From NCBI GenBank assembly GCA_026393475.1, contig JAPLAA010000051.1, forward strand, positions 1 through 43,419: a stretch of 43,419 nt of DNA, written 5' to 3'. Shown piece after piece: positions 1-7,583 of this stretch. Each line of letters opens with the position of its first letter. Position 1 is the first letter of the stretch. The stretch comes from Actinomycetota bacterium. GTDB taxonomy: Bacteria; Actinomycetota; Acidimicrobiia; Acidimicrobiales; Ilumatobacteraceae. Both the position numbers and the translations under genes were made by a program. Below the pieces are notes generated by a model that made no database searches, was not told the DNA's origin, and saw only the letters and a list, made by a program, of their open reading frames with translations.

Positions 1-702
1 GCACCAGAGGTTGGCGAGCACGCCGTGCAGCGTGTCGTGGTCCGTCTCGAGCACCGTCACCGCCAGGTCGGCACCCGAACCGCCGAGACGGGCGACGATC
101 GACAGCAGGTCGTCGCCGTCCCCGCCGCTGCGCTGCTCGAGCAAGGGTGCGGCCCAGGCCGCGAGGCGATCGAGCGCGTCGAGGCCGTCGTACCTTGCCG
201 TCGGCTCCCAGCTGGTGGCGCGGCGGAGCTGCAGGTACGCGCGAGCCAGATCGGCGGTCGGCTCGACGGCCATCGCGGCGCACAGCAATTCGAACGGCAG
301 GCGGGCGAGCACCTCGGTGGCGAGGTCGCCCTCCATGTCGTGCAGGAGCCGACGTGCCATCGTCTCGCCCTGTTCGTCGGCGGTGCGTTCGAGGCAACGG
401 AGCACGTCGAGCTCGTCACCGAGGTCGTTCCCCCAGCCGTCGCGACCGCACCGCCGGGCCCGCGACCGGGTCTCGAAGTTGGCGTCGTCGACGAACACGC
501 TCGTGACGTCGTCGTAGCGGGTGACCCAGAAGGCGTTCCCCGGCCAGTCGCGGTAACAGGGCGTGTGCTCGCGCAGGATCGCCACCAGCGGGTACGGGTC
601 GACGAGGTAGGCGTCGGACGTCAGCTGGCGCGGCTTGATCCACTCGGTGGTCTCACCCAACCGGGTGCGCTGGTACACCTCGTAGGTGCGGAAGCCGCTC
701 AT
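1..702 (-). CDS. Cytochrome P450, N-terminal part (runs off the left edge)
   Basis: The reverse strand reads open from an ATG at 702 to the window edge (234 codons, no stop). The protein begins MSGFRTYEVYQRT and carries early P450 features: a DPYPLVAILREHTPCYRD stretch followed by FWVTRYDDVTSVF, the usual substrate-side start of bacterial P450s. The I-helix, ExxR and haem-Cys motifs would lie beyond the edge, so catalytic competence cannot be judged. Its ATG overlaps the stop of the upstream P450 (ATGA at 702-699), so the two are probably translated from one mRNA. A monooxygenase role is inferred from the fold; the substrate is unknown. It could work with, or be a diverged duplicate of, its neighbour. 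Confidence 0.8.
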   Translation of the reverse strand, partial: MSGFRTYEVYQRTRLGETTEWIKPRQLTSDAYLVDPYPLVAILREHTPCYRDWPGNAFWVTRYDDVTSVFVDDANFETRSRARRCGRDGWGNDLGDELDVLRCLERTADEQGETMARRLLHDMEGDLATEVLARLPFELLCAAMAVEPTADLARAYLQLRRATSWEPTARYDGLDALDRLAAWAAPLLEQRSGGDGDDLLSIVARLGGSGADLAVTVLETDHDTLHGVLANLWC

Positions 703-2171
703 CGCGGGGCCTCCTCGAGCGTGAGCCACAGCGAGCGGATCGCGCCCAGGCCGATGGGAGCCAACGAAGTGCCGTCGATGTCCTTGGGCGTGCGGTCGAC
801 GTCGATGCCGACCCGGATGCCGCGTGCGTCGAGCGCCGCCGCGAGCACCCTCGACCCGAGCACCGACTCCTGCTGGCTGATCCACGCCCCCGGGCACAGG
901 TGCGGCCCGACCCCGAAGGCCATGTGGCTGCGGCGGCCGTCGCGGTCGACGCCGCTGCGGATGATCTTGCCGGTGTGGAGATCGGGTCGGAACACGTCGA
1001 AGCGCTCGGGATCGGCGAACACGCGGTCGTCGTGGTTGGCGGAGAAGTCGACCATGTTCACCAATGAGCCGGCCGGGATGGTGACCCCGTGGAGGGTGAC
1101 GTCCCACGAGGTGTGGCGCGGCTGGCCGCCGATCGAACTCGCGCAGCGGAGCGTCTCGTGGAACGCCGCGTCCCAGAGGGTCGGGTCGGCCCGCACCCGG
1201 TCGAACTGGTCGCGGTGCTGCAACAGCAGATACCACATGTTGAGGATCGCCCCGCGGGTCGTCTCGCCACCGCCGCCGACCACGAGGGCGATGTTGGACG
1301 TGATCTCCTCGGCCGAGAGGAGGTCGCCGTCGACGACCGTCGTGCACAGCTCGCTGATGATGTCCTTGCCGATCGGGTCGCCCGCGTCGTCGTACAGGAA
1401 CGTGGGCTGCACCCGCCGCTGCGCCACCAGATCGGACACGTAGTCCTCGAGGTCCTGGCGGGCGCCGATCCCGAGGTGCGCCGTCTCGGACCCACCGAGG
1501 CCGTTCATCATCGACGAGTACCAGTAGAAGAACTGTGAGCGCGCCTCGTCGGGGAAGCCCAGCACCTGGCACACGACGCGGATGGGGAACTCGTTGGCGA
1601 AGGCCTTCCCGAGCTCGACGCTGCGCCGTGACGGATCGTGCTCGTCGACGACGATCGACCCGTCGGGGGCGGTGCCGTCGAACCAGCTGCCGATCATCTC
1701 GGCGGCGAGGTGTTCGATGATCGGGATGCGCCGGTCGAGCGCCTGGCCCACGAGGTGGCGACCGTAGAGGTTGCGGCGACGGCGGTGCTCGATGCCGGAC
1801 AGCTCGAGCTGGGTGTTGCCGAGCACCCCGTTCGACATGCCCTTCGGGATCGTGTTGAAGCCCTCGTCGTCGAGGTAGCCGGCCTCGACGTCGGCGTAGC
1901 GCGTCACCCAGTAGCAGTTGTGCAGCGTGTCGTGGAACACCGGATGGTGGTCGCGCATGATGCGGTAGTACGGGTACGGGTTGCGTTGGAACTCGGCCGA
2001 GTCGAACAGGCGCGGGTCGATGAGCGGCGTGCCGTCGGACGTGCGGCCCATGTCGCACGCCTGGCCGACGGGCATCAGCGGGAACTCGCGCCGCGCGCCG
2101 GCCGCCTCGGGCGCGGGATCGGAGAGGCGGAGCGTCTCGTCGAGGACCTGGTGGAACGGGCACGCGCTCAT
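699..2171 (-). CDS. Cytochrome P450 (complete)
   Basis: 490 aa, a full-length bacterial class I P450. Visible motifs are the I-helix oxygen-activation site GGGGETTR (299-306), the K-helix ExxR as ETLR (339-342), and the haem loop FGVGPHLCPGAW (from 419) with the axial thiolate Cys426. It would be a cytosolic, ferredoxin-dependent monooxygenase; the substrate is not evident. The ATG at 2171 is preceded by a clear GGAGGT about 8 nt upstream, which fixes the start. Downstream it overlaps the second P450 by four bases (ATGA). A ferredoxin gene starts divergently 97 bp away, a common arrangement for a redox partner. Subfamily cannot be assigned without a search. Confidence 0.93.
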   Translation of the reverse strand: MSACPFHQVLDETLRLSDPAPEAAGARREFPLMPVGQACDMGRTSDGTPLIDPRLFDSAEFQRNPYPYYRIMRDHHPVFHDTLHNCYWVTRYADVEAGYLDDEGFNTIPKGMSNGVLGNTQLELSGIEHRRRRNLYGRHLVGQALDRRIPIIEHLAAEMIGSWFDGTAPDGSIVVDEHDPSRRSVELGKAFANEFPIRVVCQVLGFPDEARSQFFYWYSSMMNGLGGSETAHLGIGARQDLEDYVSDLVAQRRVQPTFLYDDAGDPIGKDIISELCTTVVDGDLLSAEEITSNIALVVGGGGETTRGAILNMWYLLLQHRDQFDRVRADPTLWDAAFHETLRCASSIGGQPRHTSWDVTLHGVTIPAGSLVNMVDFSANHDDRVFADPERFDVFRPDLHTGKIIRSGVDRDGRRSHMAFGVGPHLCPGAWISQQESVLGSRVLAAALDARGIRVGIDVDRTPKDIDGTSLAPIGLGAIRSLWLTLEEAPR

Positions 2172-2268
2172 GTGGCTGGACCTCCGTCGGGCCGGTGGGA
2201 CCGGGTGCGGGCGACTCTAGGAGCGCTTGCGTTCGCCCTCGAACCCGGGGCGTGTGCAAACTCTGTGC

Positions 2269-2559
2269 GTGACCCAGGTGTACGTGATCACCGACCCGTG
2301 CGTGGACGTGATGGACCGCAGCTGCATCGAGGTCTGTCCCGTCGACTGCATCCACGTCGGCGACGCCGCCGACCGCATCTGTTACATCGACCCCGACGAG
2401 TGCATCGGCTGCAACCTCTGCCTGCCCGCGTGCCCGGTCGGCGCGATCTTCACCGCCGACGGCGCGCCGGCCGCGCCCGCCGCGTGGACCGAGGCGAACG
2501 CCCTGTGGTTCCGCGACCGTGACGCGGCACGGGCGATCGTGAACCGCCTCGCCCCCTGA
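2269..2559 (+). CDS. fdxA: 7Fe-type ferredoxin (FdxA-like)
   Basis: 96 aa from the GTG at 2269. It has the FdxA-type pattern: Cys11-x7-Cys19-x3-Cys23-Pro and Cys27, then CIGCNLCLPACP giving Cys45, 48, 51 and 55. This pattern is typical of ferredoxins with one [3Fe-4S] and one [4Fe-4S] cluster. It is a small cytosolic electron carrier. An upstream in-frame ATG (2227) would add 14 poorly conserved residues. The GTG is preferred because family members begin with this TYVI-type strand, and because a CAAACT box sits 6 nt before it. It is divergent from the two P450 genes, so a role as their electron donor is reasonable but inferred. The 3' end faces a large palindrome. Confidence 0.88.
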   Translation: MTQVYVITDPCVDVMDRSCIEVCPVDCIHVGDAADRICYIDPDECIGCNLCLPACPVGAIFTADGAPAAPAAWTEANALWFRDRDAARAIVNRLAP

Positions 2560-2564
2560 CGACC

Positions 2565-2673
2565 CCGCGATGAGCGATGAGTGGCCCTGGCGCGCTCATC
2601 TCTCATCGGACTGCCGGCCCGCCCGACACCGATGAGAGATCGGGGCGGCAGGGCCACTCATCGCTCATCGCGG
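2565..2673. repeat. Nested 109-bp palindrome between convergent genes
   Basis: Outer arms 2565-2589 and 2649-2673 are a perfect 25-bp inverted repeat. An inner perfect 12-bp inverted repeat lies at 2598-2609 and 2629-2640. The two are separated by symmetric 8-nt spacers, and the loop is 19 nt. Both stems contain the same 11-mer, CGATGAG(C/A)GAT, so there are four alternating copies. The element lies just past the ferredoxin stop (2559) and covers the last codons and stop of the VOC gene (stop 2665-2667). It could be a bidirectional terminator, a REP/MITE-like repeat, or a protein-binding array. Confidence 0.9.
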
Positions 2674-3198
2674 TCGCGGTGGGCGCTGGAGGATGACGGG
2701 GTCGACGCCGGGGCGGTACAGCTCGTGGGCACGGCGCCACTGGGCGAACGCGGCGAGGATGTGCGGCGGGTCGCCGTGGATCTCGGTGAACCCGCCGTTC
2801 ATGTCGCGGGTGTCGAAGTAGGCGGCGTCCACCCCGTCGGCGTACAGCCGGCACGCCGGCTCGTAGCCGAGGTCGGTGAGGCGCTGGTACTCCGCCTCGA
2901 AGTCGTGCACCAGGTACGCCTGGTGGTGGAAGCCCTCGACGCCGGCCGCGTACATGTCGCGGTAGATCGACGAGGTGTCGTCGTGCTGCACGATGAACTG
3001 GATCATCACGTCGCCGAGGTACCCGAACGCGTACGACACGTCGGCCTCGGCATCGGTGCCCCGGTACATGAAGCGATCGGTGCGGTGGTGGTGGGTCACG
3101 ACGAACGGACCGGCGCCGTGCACGTCGCTCCACCGCTGGATCGACGCCTCGAGGTCGTTCACCAGATACGCCACCTGGAACAGGGTTCGGGTCTCCAT
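2665..3198 (-). CDS. VOC (glyoxalase/bleomycin-resistance) family protein
   Basis: 177 aa. The N-terminus METRTLFQVAYLVNDLEASIQRW, followed by GAGPFVV, is the typical opening of a vicinal-oxygen-chelate module as seen in glyoxalase_4-type proteins. A second half module follows around GFHHQAYLV and ends at FTEIHGDPP. Candidate metal ligands are His and Glu in these strands, but assignment needs a structure. VOC proteins include dioxygenases, isomerases and lyases, so the reaction is unknown. The start ATG (3198) has no strong ribosome-binding site. The stop codon is inside the large palindrome. Being next to the P450/ferredoxin group suggests a catabolic role, which is only a guess. Confidence 0.8.
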   Translation of the reverse strand: METRTLFQVAYLVNDLEASIQRWSDVHGAGPFVVTHHHRTDRFMYRGTDAEADVSYAFGYLGDVMIQFIVQHDDTSSIYRDMYAAGVEGFHHQAYLVHDFEAEYQRLTDLGYEPACRLYADGVDAAYFDTRDMNGGFTEIHGDPPHILAAFAQWRRAHELYRPGVDPVILQRPPRPR

Positions 3199-3255
3199 CG
3201 GCTCAGTTCACCAGGTGAGCGGAGGCTCACACGGAGCGGAGGGGCCGTGATCCCC

Positions 3256-3294
3256 GGATCCGACAGCCGGATCCGACAGCCGGACCCAACCGCC
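3256..3294. repeat. 13-bp tandem repeat, three units
   Basis: GGATCCGACAGCC occurs twice exactly (3256-3268, 3269-3281), followed by a diverged third unit, GGACCCAACCGCC (3282-3294). The array ends 6 nt from the stop codon (3301-3303) of the membrane-protein gene on the minus strand, so it lies in that gene's 3' untranslated region. See the finding on stop-codon-linked repeats. Confidence 0.9.
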
Positions 3295-3300
3295 GGGGCG

Positions 3301-4038
3301 CTATCTCACGGCTGCGCTGAGGGTGCCGCCGCTGGTGATCGCGAGGAGCAGACCCTCCCGGCGTACCGCCCGCACCGATGCCGACACGGTGATCACGATG
3401 CCGGTGAGGGTGAGCAGCCAGCAGACCAGGGGGCGGACGGCGACGAACGCGCCGATCGGCATGGTGAGCAACATGACGAGGGTGGCTGTCGCCGCGCACA
3501 GGTTGACCGCCGCCCAGAGATAGGTGAGGTGGCTGTACAGCCTCACGACACCCGGTCTCGAGGCGATGCCGGGCTCGAGGGCACAGAAGTCGCTCGCGAA
3601 GCGTCCGATCAACGGGCGGCCGACGATCACCGAGATCACGAACACCGCGCTGAGCACGAGCGTGCCGAGGACCGGCTGGACGAAGTAGACGAAGCTGCTG
3701 CCGCTCGCGATCGCGAACGCGGTGCGCAGGGTGATGCCGATGCTCGCAAGGATCATGATCCCCGGGATCGGCGTGCGACTCGCGAGTCGTCGACCGATGG
3801 TGAGGTACGACCAGCCGAGCGCGGCGATGAAGGCGCCGGTCGCACCGACCAGTGCGAAGACGGCGTAGAAGAGCAGCGTCGGTACGAGGGTCGCCTCGAT
3901 GAGGCTCGGCAGCAGGCGCCGCCCGACGGCACGGAGCACCGCGACCGGGTGCGGGGCCGATCCTCGCGGCGTCTCCTCGAGCCCGAGGTCGGGGTCGAGG
4001 TCGGCGTCGGTGTCGGGACTTCTCATCACATCGTTCAC
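3301..4038 (-). CDS. Multi-pass membrane protein (VC0807-like)
   Basis: 245 aa from a GTG at 4038, chosen because AAGGAG lies 7 nt upstream. A longer frame to 4119 adds an Arg/Ser-rich leader with no ribosome-binding site. An acidic N-terminus (SPDTDADLDPDLGLEE) is followed by about six hydrophobic helices, including LLFYAVFALVGATGAFIAAL and LVLSAVFVISVIVGRPLIG. The layout resembles the VC0807-type family of uncharacterised inner-membrane proteins, seen for instance in the helix pairs separated by GRRLASRTPIPGI-type loops. No transport or catalytic motif can be named. The gene stands alone, with a tandem repeat just beyond its stop. Confidence 0.7.
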   Translation of the reverse strand: MNDVMRSPDTDADLDPDLGLEETPRGSAPHPVAVLRAVGRRLLPSLIEATLVPTLLFYAVFALVGATGAFIAALGWSYLTIGRRLASRTPIPGIMILASIGITLRTAFAIASGSSFVYFVQPVLGTLVLSAVFVISVIVGRPLIGRFASDFCALEPGIASRPGVVRLYSHLTYLWAAVNLCAATATLVMLLTMPIGAFVAVRPLVCWLLTLTGIVITVSASVRAVRREGLLLAITSGGTLSAAVR

Positions 4039-4359
4039 CCACGCACTCCTTCGCGACCGGTCATTGCCGCAACGAGCGGGAGAAGAACAGCGGTGTTCAC
4101 CATAAGGTCGCCGAGCCATCGATCGCCTTCAGCTCGGGTCAAGTTCCGGTGTCGTTCATCTCGGTCGCGCATGGCGCCTCGGCGCCCTCACCGGAGGGTG
4201 CCAACGTCGACCGTGCGGACGGCATCGCCGGATGCAACGGGGTCGCCCGTCGTCACACCGCATCACCACACCCACGCCGAACTGCCTCGGCCGGGCATCG
4301 CCAGGAAACATGGGGCCAGAAGGATGGGGCCAGAAAGATGGGGGTGGCAGACTGCGCCC
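4039..4359. other. Intergenic region (321 bp) between divergent genes
   Basis: It separates the membrane protein gene (minus) from the formamidase-like gene (plus). I see no credible gene in it; reading frames here have no ribosome-binding site and no recognisable product. It contains a 14-bp tandem duplication at 4310-4337 (ATGGGGCCAGAAGG, then ATGGGGCCAGAAAG) directly upstream of the plus-strand gene. This places ATG triplets in different frames and makes the exact start uncertain. Promoters for both genes should lie here. Confidence 0.7.
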
Positions 4360-5868
4360 GTGCCCTACGAAACCGTCACCGGATACTGCTGGCCGCAATC
4401 GATCGCCGCCGGCGACGACGTCGCGTTGCACCTCTCGTCAGCCGGAGCTCGTGACGTCTCCGTGAGCATCGCCCGGGTCGGGCTCGACCACGAGGTGGTG
4501 TGGTCCGACATCGTGCCCGCAGGCGACCTTCCGACACCCACGGACGCGTCTGCACGCGGGTGCGGGTGGCCTGCGGCGGTCTCGTTGACCACTGGGGCCG
4601 ACTGGCGTTCGGGCTACTACGAGGTCGAGTTGACCATCGATGTCGGCGGCAAGCGACGCACCGACCATGCGTTCTTCGTCGTTCGCCCGCCGGCGGATTC
4701 ACCGAACTCGATCCTGCTGCAGTTGGCGACGAACACCTGGCACGCCTACAACGACTTCGGCGGACAGAACCTCTACACCGGTGGCACCACCGCGTCATTG
4801 CAGCGGCCGATGGCTCGTGGCTATCTGCACAAGCCGCCGGGCGCCGGTCGACGGGTGACCACCACGAACCCGCCCGACCCCGACATGAACACCCATGTCG
4901 GGTACCTCCGCCAGAACCGGCTGTCTCCCTACGCAGGATCGGCGGGCTGGCCCGATTGGGAGTTGCCGTTCCTGCAGTGGGCCGAGCGCGAGGGGTACGG
5001 CATCGACGTGTGCACCAACGCCGACCTCGAGGACCACCCCTCCGTCCTCGACGGACACCGGCTGGTGCTCTCGGTGGGCCACGACGAGTACTGGTCGGGT
5101 CCGATGCGCGACACGGTGGAGAGCTACATCGCTCGCGGCGGGAACGTCGCGTTCTTCTCGGGCAACACCTCGTTCTGGCAGGTGCGCCTCGAGCAGCCGA
5201 CGCCGGAGGGACCCGCAGCGTCGATGATCGGTTTCAAGGGTCAGTTCAAGCGCGACCCCGTGTTCGACACCGACCGGATCGCCGAGCTGACGAGCATCTG
5301 GAGCGACCACCTCATCGGTCGGCCCGAGAACCACATGACGGGGGTGAGTTTCTCGCGAGGCGGCTACCACCGGATCGGCAAGCGGGTCACCAACGGCGCC
5401 GGCGGGTACACGATCCATCGGCCGGATCACTGGCTGTTCGATGGCACCGGCATCGGCTACGGCGATGTGCTCGGTGCCGATGCGACGATCGTCGGCTACG
5501 AGTGCGACGGCTGCGATTTCACCACTCGCGACGGCCTGCCCTACCCCACCGGCAGCGATGGCACTCCCGATTCGTTCGTCATCTTGGGCACCGCCCCCGC
5601 AGCACACTTCACCCGCACCACCGCAGCTCGGCCGCCGGCACCGAACGAGCCCGCCGAGGACGAGTTCATCGCGGCCCGCCTGTTCGGTACACGCGATGCC
5701 GCGGCGGTCGAACGGATCTCACACGGTCATGCAGTGCTCGGCACCTACACCTCGGCCGCGGGAGGCACCGTGGTCACCTCTGGGTGTACCGATTGGGCCC
5801 ATGGCCTCGCCGGCCGCGATGCCCAGGTCGAGCGGATCACCGCGAACGTGCTCGACCGACTGGGCTGA
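4360..5868 (+). CDS. N,N-dimethylformamidase large-subunit-like protein
   Basis: About 502 aa from the GTG at 4360. The strings NTWHAYNDFGGQNLY (Tyr130), LSVGHDEYWSGPMRDTVE (Tyr244) and GGNVAFFSGNTSFWQVRLE are characteristic of the C-terminal domain of N,N-dimethylformamidase beta subunits. That enzyme hydrolyses DMF to dimethylamine and formate with a mononuclear iron held by two Tyr and one Glu. Tyr244 is a candidate ligand; the others are unassigned. It is shorter than the roughly 760-aa characterised enzyme and has no neighbouring small-subunit gene, so DMF may not be its substrate. The start is uncertain: an in-frame ATG at 4324 exists inside a 14-bp duplication, while a CAGACT box 6 nt before the GTG would suit leaderless initiation. 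Confidence 0.8.
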   Translation: MPYETVTGYCWPQSIAAGDDVALHLSSAGARDVSVSIARVGLDHEVVWSDIVPAGDLPTPTDASARGCGWPAAVSLTTGADWRSGYYEVELTIDVGGKRRTDHAFFVVRPPADSPNSILLQLATNTWHAYNDFGGQNLYTGGTTASLQRPMARGYLHKPPGAGRRVTTTNPPDPDMNTHVGYLRQNRLSPYAGSAGWPDWELPFLQWAEREGYGIDVCTNADLEDHPSVLDGHRLVLSVGHDEYWSGPMRDTVESYIARGGNVAFFSGNTSFWQVRLEQPTPEGPAASMIGFKGQFKRDPVFDTDRIAELTSIWSDHLIGRPENHMTGVSFSRGGYHRIGKRVTNGAGGYTIHRPDHWLFDGTGIGYGDVLGADATIVGYECDGCDFTTRDGLPYPTGSDGTPDSFVILGTAPAAHFTRTTAARPPAPNEPAEDEFIAARLFGTRDAAAVERISHGHAVLGTYTSAAGGTVVTSGCTDWAHGLAGRDAQVERITANVLDRLG

Positions 5869-5895
5869 CGAGGGCAGCAGGAGCACTCAGGAACG

Positions 5896-6795
5896 TCACC
5901 GCGCCTTCGCCGACATGCGAGGTGCGTGGGTGGTCGCCGGTGCGGTCGTGTCCAGGAATTCGGAGAGCACCTCGATGAACCGCTCGGGCGCCTCGAGGTG
6001 CGGAAAGTGCCCGACGTCGTGGAGGATCTCGAGCCGGCTGTGCGGGATGGCCTCGTGGGCCGCGCCGGCGTGGCTCACCGGGATGATGTCGTCGCGGTCG
6101 CCCCACACGATCAGCGTGGGGACGTGCGCTGCGAGGTAGAGCCGGTCGAGCGCACTCACGCTCTGGCCGCCGGGTTCGATGACCGTGCGGATGGTGCGGA
6201 CGAACGCCTTGCGGTTCGGTGCGCCCGCAAGGGACGCATACGACCGCCACATCTCGGCCAGGCGCGGTGCCTTCAGGCCGAAGCTGCTGAGCACCTTGCC
6301 CGCTTCGTCACCGATGTCGGCGACGAAGCGGGGGAAGATCAGCGGCATGAGGTGCTCGGCTCCGGGCAGCGTGACCGAGCGGAGCAACCAGCTGACTTCA
6401 CGCCCCAGACCACCGCTGCTCACCAGCACCAACCGGTCGCACAGCTCGGGATGCTGATAGGCGAGCTGCATCGCGATACCTCCGCCGAAGGAGTGCCCGA
6501 CGATGGTGGCGCTCGACACCCCGAGCATCCCCAGGAAGTCACGCATGCCACTGGCGAACGCACCGAGGGAGTAGTCGCCCATCGGCTTGGCCGATTCGCC
6601 GTGACCCAGCAGGTCGGGGGCGATCGTGTCGTAGCGCTCGGCAAGTCGTGGCTGTACGGCACGCCACGTGACCGAGCTACCCGCCAGACCATGGATCAGG
6701 ACGATGGCTTCACCGGTACCCGAACGCCGGTACCGCACGTCGTGGCCGTGGATCACGATCTGGGACACCTCTGGTTCCGCCATGGGTTCTTCCAT
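5896..6795 (-). CDS. Alpha/beta hydrolase
   Basis: 299 aa, complete fold. HGLAGSS (35-41) forms the oxyanion region, GHSFGG the nucleophile elbow with Ser102, GDRDDIIP carries the acid Asp235, and DVGHFPH the catalytic His263. The DLLGHGESAKP loop is typical of lipase/haloperoxidase-like members. It is cytosolic; no signal peptide is visible. The ATG at 6795 has AAGGATGAG just upstream. It converges on the formamidase-like gene with only 27 bp between the stops. The substrate is unknown; ester or C-C hydrolysis in a catabolic route is possible. Confidence 0.9.
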   Translation of the reverse strand: MEEPMAEPEVSQIVIHGHDVRYRRSGTGEAIVLIHGLAGSSVTWRAVQPRLAERYDTIAPDLLGHGESAKPMGDYSLGAFASGMRDFLGMLGVSSATIVGHSFGGGIAMQLAYQHPELCDRLVLVSSGGLGREVSWLLRSVTLPGAEHLMPLIFPRFVADIGDEAGKVLSSFGLKAPRLAEMWRSYASLAGAPNRKAFVRTIRTVIEPGGQSVSALDRLYLAAHVPTLIVWGDRDDIIPVSHAGAAHEAIPHSRLEILHDVGHFPHLEAPERFIEVLSEFLDTTAPATTHAPRMSAKAR

Positions 6796-6901
6796 GTCCT
6801 CATCCTTGCTCGGCCGAGAGGCCGATGGCAGCTGCCGAAGGTCCCGCAGCGAGACGTTGCCGAACGGTCGTCGAGCCCGGCGACCGACATGAGCGGCCGA
6901 C

Positions 6902-6931
6902 CGAGATGAGCGGCCGGAGCTTCCCCACCGC
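6902..6931 (+). pseudogene. Relic of the 3' end of the adjacent FMN-binding gene
   Basis: This 30-nt stretch matches 7378-7407, inside the end of the next gene, at 29 of 30 positions. It encodes the same EMSGRSFPTA peptide. Nothing before or after it matches that gene, so it looks like the last scrap of a duplicated copy whose body was deleted. A shorter partial copy (ATGAGCGGCCGA) lies just upstream near 6890. Confidence 0.6.
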
Positions 6932-7000
6932 CATGGGGTTCACCACGGGACGGGACTCCTGGCCCTGGCGCGATCGTTCGTACGACATCAAGGTCGACAC

Positions 7001-7450
7001 ATGCCTACCGACGCTGGCGAGTCAGTCAAGGTCCTGGACGAAACGACGTGCCTCGAGCTCCTGAGTGACCACGACCTCGGTCGGGTCGCGTTCGCGAACG
7101 GACGATTTCCCATGGTCCTCCCGGTCAACTACACCTGCTTCGACGGCCTGGTCGTCTTCCGCACCGACGTCGGCGTGAAGCTGGAGAACATCGCGATGAG
7201 TCCGGTTGCGTTCGAGATCGACGGCGTCACTCCGACGCACGCCTGGAGCGTTGTCGTGCTGGGTCACGCTCGCGAGGTCACGACGGCTCTCGGCCCGCGC
7301 TACGACGGGCTTCGAGAAGCTCAGATCCACGTATTGGCACCAGGGACCAAGACACATTGGATCGCCATCGAGGTGTACGAGATGAGCGGCCGGAGCTTCC
7401 CGACCGCGCGACACCAACACGCCGCGCCGGTCGTTCCACCGCAGACGTAG
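7001..7450 (+). CDS. Pyridoxamine 5'-phosphate oxidase-like FMN split-barrel protein
   Basis: 149 aa. The opening VKVLDETTCLELLSDHDLGRVAF, then FPMVLPVNYTCFDGLVVFRTD, LENIAMSPVAFEIDG and SVVVLGHAREV, follow the order of strands in the pyridoxamine 5'-phosphate oxidase-related family (FMN, F420 or haem-binding split barrels). The closing IAIEVYEMSGRSF corresponds to the family's usual C-terminal SGR strand. It probably binds a flavin or deazaflavin and acts as a small reductase or stress protein; the cofactor cannot be told from sequence. AAGG lies about 8 nt before the ATG. The Pro/His-rich tail after the SGR motif may be an extension. A 30-nt copy of its 3' end occurs upstream. Confidence 0.85.
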   Translation: MPTDAGESVKVLDETTCLELLSDHDLGRVAFANGRFPMVLPVNYTCFDGLVVFRTDVGVKLENIAMSPVAFEIDGVTPTHAWSVVVLGHAREVTTALGPRYDGLREAQIHVLAPGTKTHWIAIEVYEMSGRSFPTARHQHAAPVVPPQT

Positions 7451-7513
7451 GGAGATCGCCGGAGGTGTCTCCCTGGCCGCGGGCGACGAACCCGGGCGGG
7501 CCGGGAACGACGG

Positions 7514-7560
7514 CGGCCCGGTGTCGGTGCGTCGGGGGAGAACGCACCAGCACCGGGCCG
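7514..7560. terminator. Bidirectional hairpin terminator
   Basis: A strong stem pairs CGGCCCGGTG (7514-7523) with CACCGGGCCG (7551-7560), continuing after a TC/AG bulge into GGTGCG/CGCACC and an 11-nt loop. It sits between the convergent FMN-protein gene and the protease gene. There is no U-tract, as is common in high-GC actinobacteria. Confidence 0.75.
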
Positions 7561-7583
7561 GCCAGTTGGGGGAGTACGTCGCG

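Noticed and set aside
25..1443. Long plus-strand reading frame opposite the P450 genes
   Set aside because: It is an antisense shadow in high-GC sequence. The minus strand carries P450 motifs and a ribosome-binding site, and the plus-strand product has no recognisable domain.
2581..4359. Upstream extension of the formamidase-like reading frame
   Set aside because: The frame is open for almost 1.8 kb, but this part runs antisense to the VOC and membrane-protein genes and its product is low-complexity Arg/Glu-rich sequence.
1..5868. A natural-product biosynthetic cluster around the P450s
   Set aside because: No synthase, terpene cyclase, NRPS or PKS gene is present in the window. The left edge is open, so this could change with more sequence.
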